Shown piece after piece: positions 24,545 through 34,172 of a DNA stretch of 34,172 nucleotides. Origin of the DNA: Oceanospirillales bacterium (GTDB lineage Bacteria > Pseudomonadota > Gammaproteobacteria > Pseudomonadales > Endozoicomonadaceae); assembly GCA_004762125.1 (NCBI GenBank), contig SIHQ01000034.1, positions 1 to 34,172 of the forward strand, given 5' to 3'. The notes beneath the pieces were generated by a model. The model made no database searches. It was not told the origin of the DNA and worked only from the letters and a program-made list of their open reading frames with translations. Every line of letters begins with the position of its first letter. The stretch's first letter is position 1. The translations under genes and the position numbers were made by a program.

Positions 24545-25687
24545 ATGACGCACGTTTCTGCTTCCCTTTCCACAAAAGCTTCCACCACAGCTCCTGACCC
24601 CTCTCTAAAAGAGACTCGGGTCATTGTCGGCATGTCCGGCGGTGTAGACTCTTCCGTTTCGGCTCTGCTGCTGAAACAGCAGGGCTATCAGGTGGAAGGC
24701 CTGTTTATGAAAAACTGGGAAGAAGACGACGGTACCGAGTACTGCACAGCCATGGACGATCTTGCCGATGCTCAGGCGGTTTGTGACAAAATTGGCATCA
24801 CACTTCACAAAGCCAATTTTGCCGCTGAGTACTGGGATAATGTCTTCGAACATTTTCTTCAAGAATATAAAGCCGGCCGCACACCCAACCCGGACATCCT
24901 CTGTAACAAAGAAATCAAGTTCAAGGCCTTTCTGGATTATGCCTCAACACTGAACGCTGACTATATCGCCATGGGGCATTACGCCCGCAGAGAGTCAGTC
25001 GACGGTAAGGCCGCTCTGATAAAAGGCCTGGACAGCAACAAGGATCAAAGCTATTTCCTGCATCAGGTAGGCACAGAACAGCTGGCTAAAACCCTGTTTC
25101 CGGTCGGTGAGATTGAAAAGCCGGAGGTTCGTCGTATTGCAGAAGAGCACGACCTGATCACTCATAATAAAAAGGACAGTACAGGCATCTGTTTTATCGG
25201 CGAACGTCGTTTCACTGACTTTCTAAAACAATACCTACCTGCCCGGCCCGGCCCTATCGTCACTGACAAGGGTGAAACCATTGGTAAGCACTCAGGCCTG
25301 ATGTACCACACTATTGGCCAGCGTCAGGGCCTTGGCATTGGCGGCATGAAAGGCGCCGACGAAACGCCTTGGTACGTGGTCGACAAAGAAGTTAAAAACA
25401 ACACTCTTGTGGTGGGTCAGGGTAACCAGCATCCCCTGCTCTTTTCTGAAAGCCTGAGAGCCAGCGATATTTTCTGGATCTCCGGTGACGAGCCGGAAAT
25501 GCCCGTCAAACTGACCGCTAAAGTTCGTTACCGCCAACAGGACCAGGGCTGTACACTGAGTAAAGAGGATAACGGTTATCTGGTGATCTTTGATGAGCCT
25601 CAGCGTGCCATTACACCGGGACAGTCCGTTGTTTTCTATCAAAATGATATCTGTCTGGGCGGTGGTGTTATAGAATCCCGCCATTAA
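24545..25687 (+). CDS. mnmA: tRNA-specific 2-thiouridylase MnmA
   Basis: The 380-residue enzyme puts sulfur on U34 of tRNA-Lys, -Glu and -Gln, taking it from the Tus relay. The PP-loop GMSGGVDSS lies at 29-37. The two catalytic cysteines are C120 ([12 protein letters not shown]) and C216 ([12 protein letters not shown]). The beta-barrel C-terminal domain includes [14 protein letters not shown] and [10 protein letters not shown]. An N-terminal extension of about 22 Ser/Thr/Ala-rich residues precedes the usual start; an alternative start is not obvious. hflD follows after 95 bp, as in E. coli and Pseudomonas. Confidence 0.97.
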   Translation: MTHVSASLSTKASTTAPDPSLKETRVIVGMSGGVDSSVSALLLKQQGYQVEGLFMKNWEEDDGTEYCTAMDDLADAQAVCDKIGITLHKANFAAEYWDNVFEHFLQEYKAGRTPNPDILCNKEIKFKAFLDYASTLNADYIAMGHYARRESVDGKAALIKGLDSNKDQSYFLHQVGTEQLAKTLFPVGEIEKPEVRRIAEEHDLITHNKKDSTGICFIGERRFTDFLKQYLPARPGPIVTDKGETIGKHSGLMYHTIGQRQGLGIGGMKGADETPWYVVDKEVKNNTLVVGQGNQHPLLFSESLRASDIFWISGDEPEMPVKLTAKVRYRQQDQGCTLSKEDNGYLVIFDEPQRAITPGQSVVFYQNDICLGGGVIESRH

Positions 25688-25725
25688 GCAAAGACAATTA
25701 TAAAGTCTGGCAGCCACTGCGCCGC

Positions 25726-25767
25726 CAGAGACTAAAAGTCAGAGACTAAAAATCAGAGACAATCAAA
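25726..25767. repeat. Three 14-bp repeats between mnmA and hflD
   Basis: CAGAGACTAAAAGT (25726-25739), CAGAGACTAAAAAT (25740-25753) and a diverged CAGAGACAATCAAA (25754-25767) stand in tandem. They end 15 bp before the hflD start, so they make up much of the leader between the two genes. Confidence 0.75.
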
Positions 25768-25782
25768 GGTAGAGATCACCGG

Positions 25783-26394
25783 GTGCAGTATACATCTAAG
25801 GAACAGGCCGCCGCTTTGTCCGGCATATTTCAGGCTGCTGGCCTGGTCGAACAGATGGCCAAAACAGGCCAGGTGGACAATGAGCAACTGGAGCCTTTAA
25901 TCCAGAGTCTTTTCATCACCAACCCGAACGATGTTGCCGATGTTTATGGTGGCTATCATAACCTACAGCCTGGTCGTCGAACCCTGAAAAAAGTACTGGA
26001 ACGCCAGACTGATACGATTCAGGGAGATACTGTTCGCTACGCGCTGACACTGATTCATCTCGAACGTAAACTGTTTCGCGATAAGAACATGCTGGCAGAA
26101 ATCGCCCAGAGACTGAATCGCAGCAAAGAGCAATCAGCGCACTTTGGCCTGATGCACGAAACCGTGATTTCCAGCCTGGCCAGTATCTATCTCGACACGG
26201 TCAGCACCTTTAAGACTCGAGTTCAGGTCACTGGTGATCTGCGTAATCTGCAAATCCCGGTCAATGCCAACAAGATTCGCGCCATTCTGTTCACTGGCAT
26301 TCGCTCAGCTATTCTCTGGCGACAAACCGGTGGCAGTCGCTTCCAGTTATTACTGGGTCGCAACAAGTTATTGAACGGATTGAGCCAAATATAA
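25783..26394 (+). CDS. hflD: High-frequency lysogenisation protein HflD homologue
   Basis: The 203-residue helical protein is peripheral to the inner membrane. In E. coli HflD (about 213 residues) binds the lambda CII protein, and its housekeeping role is unclear. The typical start is seen: EQAAALSGIFQAAGLVEQMAKTG and then YGGYHNLQPGRRTL, RYALTLIHLERKL and a C-terminal RAILFTGIRSAILWRQTGG. Translation begins at GTG. It lies between mnmA and purB in the conserved order. Confidence 0.95.
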   Translation: MQYTSKEQAAALSGIFQAAGLVEQMAKTGQVDNEQLEPLIQSLFITNPNDVADVYGGYHNLQPGRRTLKKVLERQTDTIQGDTVRYALTLIHLERKLFRDKNMLAEIAQRLNRSKEQSAHFGLMHETVISSLASIYLDTVSTFKTRVQVTGDLRNLQIPVNANKIRAILFTGIRSAILWRQTGGSRFQLLLGRNKLLNGLSQI

Positions 26395-27984
<1,590 letters not shown>

Positions 27985-28001
27985 GCTTTAAACTTAAAAT
28001 A

Positions 28002-28027
28002 AAGCTCTCATTTAGGGGGCTTTTTTT
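28002..28027 (+). terminator. purB terminator
   Basis: AAGCTCT (28002-28008) pairs with GGGGCTT (28016-28022 region) using G-U pairs, followed by a run of Ts to 28027. Confidence 0.8.
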
Positions 28028-28229
28028 ACGAAGATAAACCTCTATTCTGCCTTAGATCACACACTACCAACTGCCTGAAAATCATCACCACGAGTCACAA
28101 CCTCCCCCTACCGAATAACCATTCTGTCAGTAATACTGACTGCATAACCTCAACAAATGAAACCGATTGAGCCACCCATAGTCTTAGTATGTATTGATGA
28201 ATTTTAACTGATATACGAAGGATTAGAGA

Positions 28230-29324
28230 ATGATTCCACCAGATAGAACATTTGCTACTCATTTTCCTGTAACAGCAGAGCCTCTGGCACCAGAACAAGG
28301 TCAGTTCCATGGTGCAGAGGTAATGCCAGCCTCCGTGGAAACTGCATTGCCTACTGGAAATACAGATGATTCAACTCCTATGGACTGGTCAGCGACCCCT
28401 TGCGACATAACCAGCTGCAGACACGAACTCACCTCCCTCGAATTTCGTAATCAGTTCGTAGCGCTTATAAATGAGGGGGAGCTTGATAAAGCCTTGGAAC
28501 TCGCAAATAACACTGACCTCAAAGGCGGCAAGGATGCACCGATACTAAATGCGATTAATGTTATTAGTGACCAGACTGGTCGATACCGTCTTTTGGAGCC
28601 CATTGTCAAATTAGGATTGTCGTTCGAGCCATTTTTCCCTACAAAATTTCTTAATGCAATCCTGTCATTTCCTTTTGATATCTGGCGCCCCTGCTATCAA
28701 CAGCTGATTTCTAAAGCTCACCCGTCCGAAAGAATGAAACTGATGGCTGATTACTCTGAGCAATGTTTGATTCACATATCTGCTAATGCTCATCTTAAAA
28801 GCCGGTTCATTCTGGAACAAGGCATGATGATTACTGAACGTTATAACAACACTGATACATCAGTATTGGAAGCCCATAAAATGAAAATTAGAAGCCTGGA
28901 GGACCAGCCGGAAACTGCTTTAGAGCATAGCCAATACCTTGATAAAGAGTCTGCTAAAGACTTCGAACTAGAAAACCTGCTCCGTGCTAAAGCGTTTGAC
29001 GGCATCATGCCGTTGATAGATCGAAGTGGCGCTATGAAAGTACACCTTGCCGTTATTACACTACAGTATTTATGCTGCCACCCTCGCGACGAACCTACAG
29101 CTCTGATATTGGAAATAATTAAAGCAGTTCTTCAACTGGATCATCCGGATTTACTCACCATTTCTAAGGCGTTACTCTCTTTAGAATGCAGTGTCTGGGA
29201 GCACTGCATCATACTCATCACCAACAAATTACCAGAAGAGTTCAGGCGTGACTTCAGATCTGATCTGGCAGAGTTTTACAAGGATCATGACGAAAAAAAA
29301 TCATGGCTACTAGCTACTAGGTGA
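28230..29324 (+). CDS. Unrecognised helical protein with a Pro-rich N-terminus
   Basis: I do not recognise this 364-residue protein. Residues 1-60 are Pro/Thr-rich and probably disordered (MIPPDRTFATHFPVTAEPLA). Residues 65-355 look all-helical, with recurring leucine patterns like an alpha-solenoid (ALINEGELDKALELANN, ILNAINVISDQTGRYRLLEP). No signal peptide or membrane segment is present. GAAGGA sits 8 bases before the ATG, and a 200-bp AT-rich leader follows the purB terminator. Base composition is a little more AT-rich than that of purB. A disordered N-terminus on a helical-repeat body is compatible with a secreted effector, but nothing here proves it. Confidence 0.7.
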   Translation: MIPPDRTFATHFPVTAEPLAPEQGQFHGAEVMPASVETALPTGNTDDSTPMDWSATPCDITSCRHELTSLEFRNQFVALINEGELDKALELANNTDLKGGKDAPILNAINVISDQTGRYRLLEPIVKLGLSFEPFFPTKFLNAILSFPFDIWRPCYQQLISKAHPSERMKLMADYSEQCLIHISANAHLKSRFILEQGMMITERYNNTDTSVLEAHKMKIRSLEDQPETALEHSQYLDKESAKDFELENLLRAKAFDGIMPLIDRSGAMKVHLAVITLQYLCCHPRDEPTALILEIIKAVLQLDHPDLLTISKALLSLECSVWEHCIILITNKLPEEFRRDFRSDLAEFYKDHDEKKSWLLATR

Positions 29325-29397
29325 GTAACCTACCATTGATAAAGAAGTATTCACCGTAGTAAAAAACTACACAAAGCTTGTGTCATACATCGTCAAA

Positions 29398-29449
29398 TCT
29401 TAGTACTGAAAAGCACTATCACCTCTTAGTACTGAAAAGCACTATCACC
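29398..29449. repeat. Perfect 26-bp tandem duplication over the glcB stop codon
   Basis: Two identical 26-bp units (29398-29423 and 29424-29449) start TCTTAGTACTGAAAAGCAC. In each, on the minus strand, AGTGCT and AGTACT pair around a TTTC loop, so the glcB mRNA ends in two identical small hairpins. The stop codon (29419-29421) lies at the unit junction. Confidence 0.92.
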
Positions 29450-31608
29450 GCTTTAAACTTCCTTCGTGTGGCGTGCAATACAGGCTCGGTGTAACCGCTA
29501 GGCTGATCACAACCTGCAAACACTAATTCACACGCCGCTTCAAAAGCCAAATTTCCTTCAAAATCCAGGGCCATAGGAGAATAGCTTTCATCTCCCTTGT
29601 TTTGATCATCCACGACAGCCGCCATACGCTTCATGGCTTCCATAACCTGTCCTTCTGTACATATATCGTGACGCAACCAGTTGGCGATATGCTGGCTGGA
29701 AATCCGCAGCGTTGCCCGATCTTCCATCAAACCCACGTCATTAATGTCAGGTACCTTGGAACAGCCCACACCCTGATCAATCCAGCGAACCACATACCCA
29801 AGAATACCCTGAGCGTTGTTATCCAGCTCTCGCTGAATCACATCTGCAGTAAGATCCGCTTTATTGCGCAACAGTGGAATAGTCAGTAAGTCGTCCAGAC
29901 TGGCCCGTTGTCGTTCAGCAACCTCTTCCTGCCTCTGATGAACATTAATACTGTGATAGTGGACAGCGTGCAGCGTCGCGGCATTAGGCGATGGCACCCA
30001 AGCTGTGTTAGCACCCGACAATGGGTGAACCACTTTTGCATCCATCATCTGAGCCATTTCATCCGGCATGGCCCACATGCCTTTGCCAATCTGCGCCCTA
30101 CCCTGAAGACCACATTCAAGACCAATATCAACATTCTGATCTTCATAGGCATTGATCCAGGCAGACTGTTTCATCTCACCTTTTGGCACCATAGGGCCTG
30201 CTTCCATACTGGTATGAATCTCGTCGCCAGTACGATCCAGAAAACCGGTATTGATGAACACTACCCGTTCACTGGCTGCCCGAATGCATTCTTTAAGATT
30301 GACTGAAGTACGCCGTTCTTCATCCATGATGCCAATTTTCAGGGTGTTCTCTTTTAAGCCCAATACACCCTCAATACCAGCGAACAGGCGGTTAGCAAAA
30401 CCAACCTCCTCAGGCCCGTGCATCTTGGGCTTTACAATATAAACACTGCCTGAACGAGAATTTTTAATGCCTCCTGACGCCTTTAGATCGTGCATGGCAA
30501 TCAATGAGGTAAACATTCCATCCATAATACCTTCCGGTATTTCATTACCTTCAGCATCGAGAATGGCATCTGTCGTCATCAAATGACCCACATTACGGAT
30601 GAACATAAGACTGCGACCATGGAGTGTCAGTGAGCCACCCTTCGGTGAAGTAAACTGTCGATCAGCAACCAGTTTACGAGTAACAGCTGCTCCTCTCTTA
30701 TTAAAGCTTTCCTCCAGATCACCCTTCATTAACCCCAGCCAATTTCCATAGACCACCGCTTTATCTTCCGCGCCTACAGCAGCAACGGAATCTTCACAAT
30801 CCATAATGGTGGTGACCGCTGCCTCCATGACCAAGTCCTTAACACCGGCAGGATCTGTTTTGCCAACCACTGACTCAGCATCAATCTGAACTTCTATGTG
30901 CAAACCATTGTTTTTTAATAGAACAGATGAAGGGTCTTCAGTTTCTCCTGTAAAACCTACCAGCTTCAGAGGTGATTCCAGTGCCGCTACAGAACCGTCG
31001 ACTAACGATACGGCCAGTTGGCCTTCCTTGATGCAGTAAGCGACAGAATCCTTATGAGAGCCTTTGGTCAGTGGCGCAGCCTGATCCAGCAGTTGACGAG
31101 CAAAAGCAATAACTTTCTCACCACGAATCGGGTTATAGCCCGACCCTTTTTCAGCGCCGCCTTCTTCAGAAATGACGTCGGTACCATAAAGGGCATCATA
31201 AAGACTTCCCCAGCGAGCATTCGCTGCATTAAGAGCAAAGCGTGCATTCATTACTGGAACCACTAACTGGGGACCGGCTTGCAATGCAATTTCGCTGTCG
31301 ACATTCTCGGTGGTGACAGAAAAACCTTCACCTTCAGGAATCAGATAGCCAATACTGATCAGAAAATTTTTATAGACTTCAGGACTGAACGTCTCCTGGT
31401 TTTGCTGATGCCAATGATCAATCTGTTGCTGAAGGCTTTCCCTTTTAGCCAGCAGATTCTTATTCTCGGGAGCAAAGTCAGCCAGCAACTGTTCGAATCC
31501 CTGCCAGAACTGAGCCACCTCAATACCCGTTCCTTCAACAGCCTGCCTCAGCAACGCATCAATAGGTTCAGCAACCTGTAAGCCCTCATGTTGAATTCGT
31601 GTTGTCAT
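29419..31608 (-). CDS. glcB: Malate synthase G
   Basis: The 729-residue enzyme condenses glyoxylate and acetyl-CoA to malate. Length matches the G isoform (723 in E. coli) and not the shorter A form. Blocks seen include [13 protein letters not shown] (acidic Mg-binding region), [49 protein letters not shown] and [25 protein letters not shown] precedes the ATG. The last ten or so residues after FKA (VIVLFSTKR) are unusual and run into the 26-bp duplication, which only alters the final residue. No aceA or glc regulator lies nearby. The upstream 110 bp separate it from the small gene at 31769. Confidence 0.97.
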   Translation of the reverse strand: MTTRIQHEGLQVAEPIDALLRQAVEGTGIEVAQFWQGFEQLLADFAPENKNLLAKRESLQQQIDHWHQQNQETFSPEVYKNFLISIGYLIPEGEGFSVTTENVDSEIALQAGPQLVVPVMNARFALNAANARWGSLYDALYGTDVISEEGGAEKGSGYNPIRGEKVIAFARQLLDQAAPLTKGSHKDSVAYCIKEGQLAVSLVDGSVAALESPLKLVGFTGETEDPSSVLLKNNGLHIEVQIDAESVVGKTDPAGVKDLVMEAAVTTIMDCEDSVAAVGAEDKAVVYGNWLGLMKGDLEESFNKRGAAVTRKLVADRQFTSPKGGSLTLHGRSLMFIRNVGHLMTTDAILDAEGNEIPEGIMDGMFTSLIAMHDLKASGGIKNSRSGSVYIVKPKMHGPEEVGFANRLFAGIEGVLGLKENTLKIGIMDEERRTSVNLKECIRAASERVVFINTGFLDRTGDEIHTSMEAGPMVPKGEMKQSAWINAYEDQNVDIGLECGLQGRAQIGKGMWAMPDEMAQMMDAKVVHPLSGANTAWVPSPNAATLHAVHYHSINVHQRQEEVAERQRASLDDLLTIPLLRNKADLTADVIQRELDNNAQGILGYVVRWIDQGVGCSKVPDINDVGLMEDRATLRISSQHIANWLRHDICTEGQVMEAMKRMAAVVDDQNKGDESYSPMALDFEGNLAFEAACELVFAGCDQPSGYTEPVLHATRRKFKAVIVLFSTKR

Positions 31609-31726
31609 TTGCTTTCCTTATTCCGGCGATAAACTTCAGGCTGTATTGTTATTTCGAATTAACAAAAATTACCAATTCAGAACATCTATTGGCGATATTC
31701 GCAGGATAAATACCTTTCTTCAGTCG

Positions 31727-31753
31727 AAAAAAAACCGCCCTAAAGGCGGTTTT
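31727..31753 (-). terminator. Terminator of the 43-residue protein gene
   Basis: CCGCC (31735-31739) pairs with GGCGG (31745-31749) around CTAAA. An eight-A run on the left gives a T-run for the minus strand. It lies 16 bp after the small gene's stop. Confidence 0.85.
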
Positions 31754-31768
31754 AGATCCAATAACGAA

Positions 31769-31900
31769 TCAATCGTCAGGATGTGATACCTGCTTCTGCT
31801 CGGCAATCACCATGTAGTAGCTTTCGGACATGTGTTCAACACATTCTTCAGCTACTTCAAAAAGGCTATGTTCGTCGTTCAGTTCGGTTAACCAGTTCAT
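31769..31900 (-). CDS. Small acidic protein, 43 residues, unknown function
   Basis: The minus strand encodes an acidic 43-residue protein starting MNWLTELNDEHSLFEV and ending KQVSHPDD. It probably forms one or two amphipathic helices, with EECVEHMSESYYMV in the middle. Evidence for a gene: GGAAGG lies 7 bases before the ATG, a clean terminator follows the stop, and codon usage is like the neighbours. It has its own unit between glcB and the LysR gene. I do not know the family; a regulator or small adaptor is possible. A strong AT-rich hairpin stands 47 bp upstream. Confidence 0.72.
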   Translation of the reverse strand: MNWLTELNDEHSLFEVAEECVEHMSESYYMVIAEQKQVSHPDD

Positions 31901-31946
31901 TATCAGACCTTCCAGTGGATTTATCTTTTATTATCAAGTTGACGCT

Positions 31947-31974
31947 AAAACGACAAATCCACATTTATCGTTTT
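31947..31974. promoter_or_regulatory. Inverted repeat upstream of the small gene
   Basis: AAAACGACAAAT (31947-31958) faces ATTTATCGTTTT (31963-31974) with one mismatch and a CCAC loop. On the minus strand a TTGTCG inside it is 17 bases from TAATAA (about 31932-31937), a possible promoter, so the repeat could be an operator overlapping the -35. Confidence 0.45.
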
Positions 31975-32198
31975 TCTTCCCGCGTACTGAAAAAAGGCCC
32001 CTCCTCCTCTTTTCAGATGATCACACCTTATCAACTTCAAACATAAATTACCACGCATGTTTTCTATAAATTAACATCTATTATCATTTGATAACATTTT
32101 AAGTTGTCAATGCTTCGAACTCATTAAGCCATTCACTCACTTTTGTACGCTATGAAAAAACATCTGAACCGGAAGATCCCAAACCGTGATTACACGAC

Positions 32199-33158
32199 CT
32201 AACTGGCTTGAAGAAAAGCAGCAGATTCCGGGTTAGCCACAGACTTGATCAATTGTCGTAGCCACTGATGACCCGCATCGTGATGCAGCAGAGAGCTCCA
32301 GGCCATTTTCAGTTGAATAGGTTGAATCTCGAACGGTGGCGGTAACACCACCAGATTGTCCATATGGTAAGGCAATTCAGCAAGACGACTGGGGAGCGTG
32401 GCAATCAGGTCGTTCTGAGAAGAGATCAGCATGGCCACCTGATAATGACGGGTGAATACGCGTATTTCACGCCTGTACCCCAACGCCGATAACGCCTCAT
32501 CCACCCAACCCAATTGCTGGACATCTTCAGGGTCAACACCAACACCCACTCCCATGCCCGTTTTACTGGCCCAAATATGCCGAGCACATAAATAGTTTTC
32601 CAAAGAAAAATCATCAATGATCGGATTGTCCCTGCTGAGTACGCAGGAGAAAGAGTCACGCCATAACAAGGATTGATGAAAGGACTGAGGCATAGTACTG
32701 AAACGGTTAATCGCCATATCAACACGACCATGCTCAACATCATGAAAACTGACATCACTGGGCGTCAATATATCCAGCGTGACGTCTGGTGCTTCTAAAC
32801 GAAGTCGCTTTAATACTTTAGGGATCAGAGTTGATTCCGAATAATCGCTCGCCATGACCCGAAAAATACGCTTACTTTCAGCCGGGTCAAACGCATCTCT
32901 GGGCAGAACCGCATGCTCTAACAACATTAACGCTTCTGCAATCTGTGGCCGCAGAGCAATAGCACGCTCAGTGGGAGACATACCCTCACTGGTTCTCACT
33001 AACAGAGGATCATTAAACAGACTACGCAGACGCTTTAGTCCATTACTCATGGCTGGCTGGGTTATGCCTAACTGTTCAGCAGCTCTGGTTACATTTTTTT
33101 CCCTAAGTAACACGTCGAGGTAAACCAGCAGGTTCAAGTCAATTCTGGCTAAATTCAT
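32199..33158 (-). CDS. LysR-family transcriptional regulator
   Basis: The 319-residue regulator has the N-terminal winged helix-turn-helix (DLNLLVYLDVLLREKNVTRAAEQLGITQPAMSNGL, about 7-40; recognition helix around TQPAMSNGLKRLR). A LysR substrate-binding domain follows from about residue 90. The ATG at 33158 gives the usual MNLARIDLNLL opening; longer in-frame starts upstream (33182, 33197) are less likely. It resembles the NodD/LeuO-like subgroup with RVMASDYSEST. Its target is not obvious; the divergent gene at 33360 and the co-oriented small gene are candidates. The ligand cannot be read. Confidence 0.92.
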   Translation of the reverse strand: MNLARIDLNLLVYLDVLLREKNVTRAAEQLGITQPAMSNGLKRLRSLFNDPLLVRTSEGMSPTERAIALRPQIAEALMLLEHAVLPRDAFDPAESKRIFRVMASDYSESTLIPKVLKRLRLEAPDVTLDILTPSDVSFHDVEHGRVDMAINRFSTMPQSFHQSLLWRDSFSCVLSRDNPIIDDFSLENYLCARHIWASKTGMGVGVGVDPEDVQQLGWVDEALSALGYRREIRVFTRHYQVAMLISSQNDLIATLPSRLAELPYHMDNLVVLPPPFEIQPIQLKMAWSSLLHHDAGHQWLRQLIKSVANPESAAFLQAS

Positions 33159-33359
33159 ATTTTTATTCGCTTTGCCATACATCCAGTTATGGGCCAAGGA
33201 TAAGAACTATTGAGCCAAGATTCAAACAACTGTTTTATTAATGACAATCAAAAAGCGAAAATAAACGAAACTTTATACTTTTTCACCTGCCAGACACAGG
33301 ACAGAAGCCCTTGTCAGAGCGCAACTTACTGCTTATTTGAATAAGAAAGAGGAAGACAA

Positions 33360-33662
33360 ATGCAATTGATAAAGAAACGCCCACATCCGTTTTCTCCCGT
33401 TAGAAAAGCCAAGCTAGCATCAATATCAATCGCTTTTGCTTGCTCTCTTCATTTTAGTGGAGCACTGCTAGCGGATAGTAATCCAATATCTCCAATATTA
33501 AAGAAAATATCCCACCCAATCAGTACTGAATTTGCCAACGGTCATGAAGAAAGAGCCAATGCAATAGCAATGAAAGTATGGGCCAATCTAATGATGGCTC
33601 TGAACAACCGCTTTTATGAACCTACGCAAACCTACTCATTTGCCAGTTCAACCCCACAGTAA
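33360..33662 (+). CDS. Small exported protein of unknown function
   Basis: The 100-residue product starts after GAGGAAG. The first 38 residues are a long signal peptide: a basic head (MQLIKKRPHPFSPVRKAK), a hydrophobic core (IAFACSLHFSGALLA) and a likely cut after LLA. The mature part of about 60 residues has no Cys or known motif. It is divergent from the LysR gene, a common arrangement for a regulated target. The TnpB-like element on the other strand begins right after its stop, so the native 3' flank may have been replaced. Confidence 0.65.
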   Translation: MQLIKKRPHPFSPVRKAKLASISIAFACSLHFSGALLADSNPISPILKKISHPISTEFANGHEERANAIAMKVWANLMMALNNRFYEPTQTYSFASSTPQ

Positions 33663-33720
33663 AGGGTTCGAGGAGAACGACGTAGCGCCCTCCATCGGAC
33701 TAGGAAGCTAAGCTTCGCCT
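33663..33720 (-). ncRNA. Possible omega-RNA / element right end at the tnpB 3' end
   Basis: In IS200/IS605 elements the guide RNA spans the 3' end of tnpB and the right end. Here GAAGC-TTA-GCTTC (33704-33716) and a GGAG...CTCC stem (about 33671-33692) are stacked between the tnpB stop region and the stop of the small exported gene. Exact ends are not defined. Confidence 0.3.
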
Positions 33721-34172
33721 TTGCGTTCCAGCTGCCAGAGCGACAGCCTCCCCAAAGCGCATACCAGTGCCGATCTCTCGCAAGAGTCGCCTTTTCCAAC
33801 TAAAAAATTCACGGTAGTAAGGCATTGCCGATCCGGTTTTCCTTGCAGGTGCCGGATGGGATACCACTCCCTTTTTCTCAGTCTGGTAGTAATTTCTTAA
33901 AGGCCTATCCCAGAAGCCCAAGCCTCTTCGTGCTATCACCAATGCTGCAGCGTGATGCGTGGATAAACCGTATTTCTCTTTGTATTTTACTGCCCCAATC
34001 TGCGAGGAGTACGCTGGATTAATTGTAATGCACTCCAGCCCCCGTTTGGCGCAGTTCACTTCAATCAGGGATTTGATTTTTTCATAGGCCAGCGACGAGA
34101 GCATTCGGGCGTACACCGGATTCTCTTTGTGCAACTGCCTCTTTTTCTGCTTAAAATCCAGCTTCTCAATGA
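33700..34172 (-). CDS. tnpB: TnpB-like RNA-guided nuclease/transposase accessory protein, C-terminal part
   Basis: The frame is open to the window edge, so only the last 157 or so residues are visible. SSLAYEKIKSLIEV, then CITINPAYSSQIG, KYKEKYGLSTHHAAALVIAR and RGLGF are the final RuvC-type segment of IS200/IS605-associated OrfB/TnpB proteins of the subgroup lacking the usual zinc-ribbon cysteines. The catalytic Asp expected near HHAAA in the more common D-x-NAA form appears as His, so nuclease activity is doubtful or needs another alignment. A C-terminal basic tail (YYREFFSWKRRLLREIG) follows. The gene would end at TAG (33700-33702). Most of the gene and any TnpA lie outside the window. Confidence 0.8.
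   Translation of the reverse strand, partial: IEKLDFKQKKRQLHKENPVYARMLSSLAYEKIKSLIEVNCAKRGLECITINPAYSSQIGAVKYKEKYGLSTHHAAALVIARRGLGFWDRPLRNYYQTEKKGVVSHPAPARKTGSAMPYYREFFSWKRRLLREIGTGMRFGEAVALAAGTQRRSLAS

Noticed and set aside
33230-33300. Promoter TATACT before the small exported gene
   Set aside because: A -10-like hexamer is present but no acceptable -35 lies 16-18 bp upstream.

Overview
The window looks like chromosomal DNA of a marine or host-associated gammaproteobacterium, most likely in the Oceanospirillales near Endozoicomonas or Hahella. This is an inference. It rests on the gene order aat-bpt-infA-clpA-clpS-(monomeric icd)-mnmA-hflD-purB, which I recall from Pseudomonas and relatives, and on the many species-level accessory inserts.

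Layout. 1-3134: an accessory block in which a HEPN/MNT toxin-antitoxin-like pair and a lone four-helix-bundle (TIGR02436-type) gene are separated by three copies of one composite repeat. Each copy has 7-bp arrays on the left, a CGAGC-RTA-GCTCG hairpin, then 7-bp arrays of roughly complementary sense on the right. An ISAs1-family insertion sequence sits inside the third copy. 3399-8580: an exopolysaccharide export module on the minus strand (VpsM-like outer-membrane barrel, small SLBB export protein, Wzc-like tyrosine autokinase), with a divergent gene for an Ala-rich secreted protein. 8850-11063: glnK, then a wrecked amtB (only both ends remain). After it comes an AT-rich GT34-like glycosyltransferase gene flanked by two arrays of 8-bp repeats, with a 3' fragment of prs ending exactly at the second array. 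11156-14152: a glycerophosphodiester phosphodiesterase and a 7TMR-DISM sensor histidine kinase. 14175-16837: a pterin dehydratase-like protein, a coiled-coil protein and PepD.

16996-28027 is the conserved core. Aat and Bpt attach leucine or phenylalanine to protein N termini, ClpS recognises such N-degrons and ClpA unfolds the substrates, so nearly the whole bacterial N-degron pathway (except ClpP) lies together around infA. Then follow monomeric NADP-isocitrate dehydrogenase, MnmA, HflD and PurB. 28230-34172: an unrecognised helical protein, malate synthase G, a 43-residue small protein gene, a LysR regulator, a small exported protein and the 3' part of a TnpB-like gene that runs off the window.

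The part most worth following is the repeat-bounded gene cassettes (1-3134 and 9471-11063). The two repeat families use related words (ACTRAYA, period 7; ACAYTRAY, period 8), border single genes or pairs with accessory character, and coincide with broken genes. No rRNA, tRNA, CRISPR array or riboswitch was recognised.
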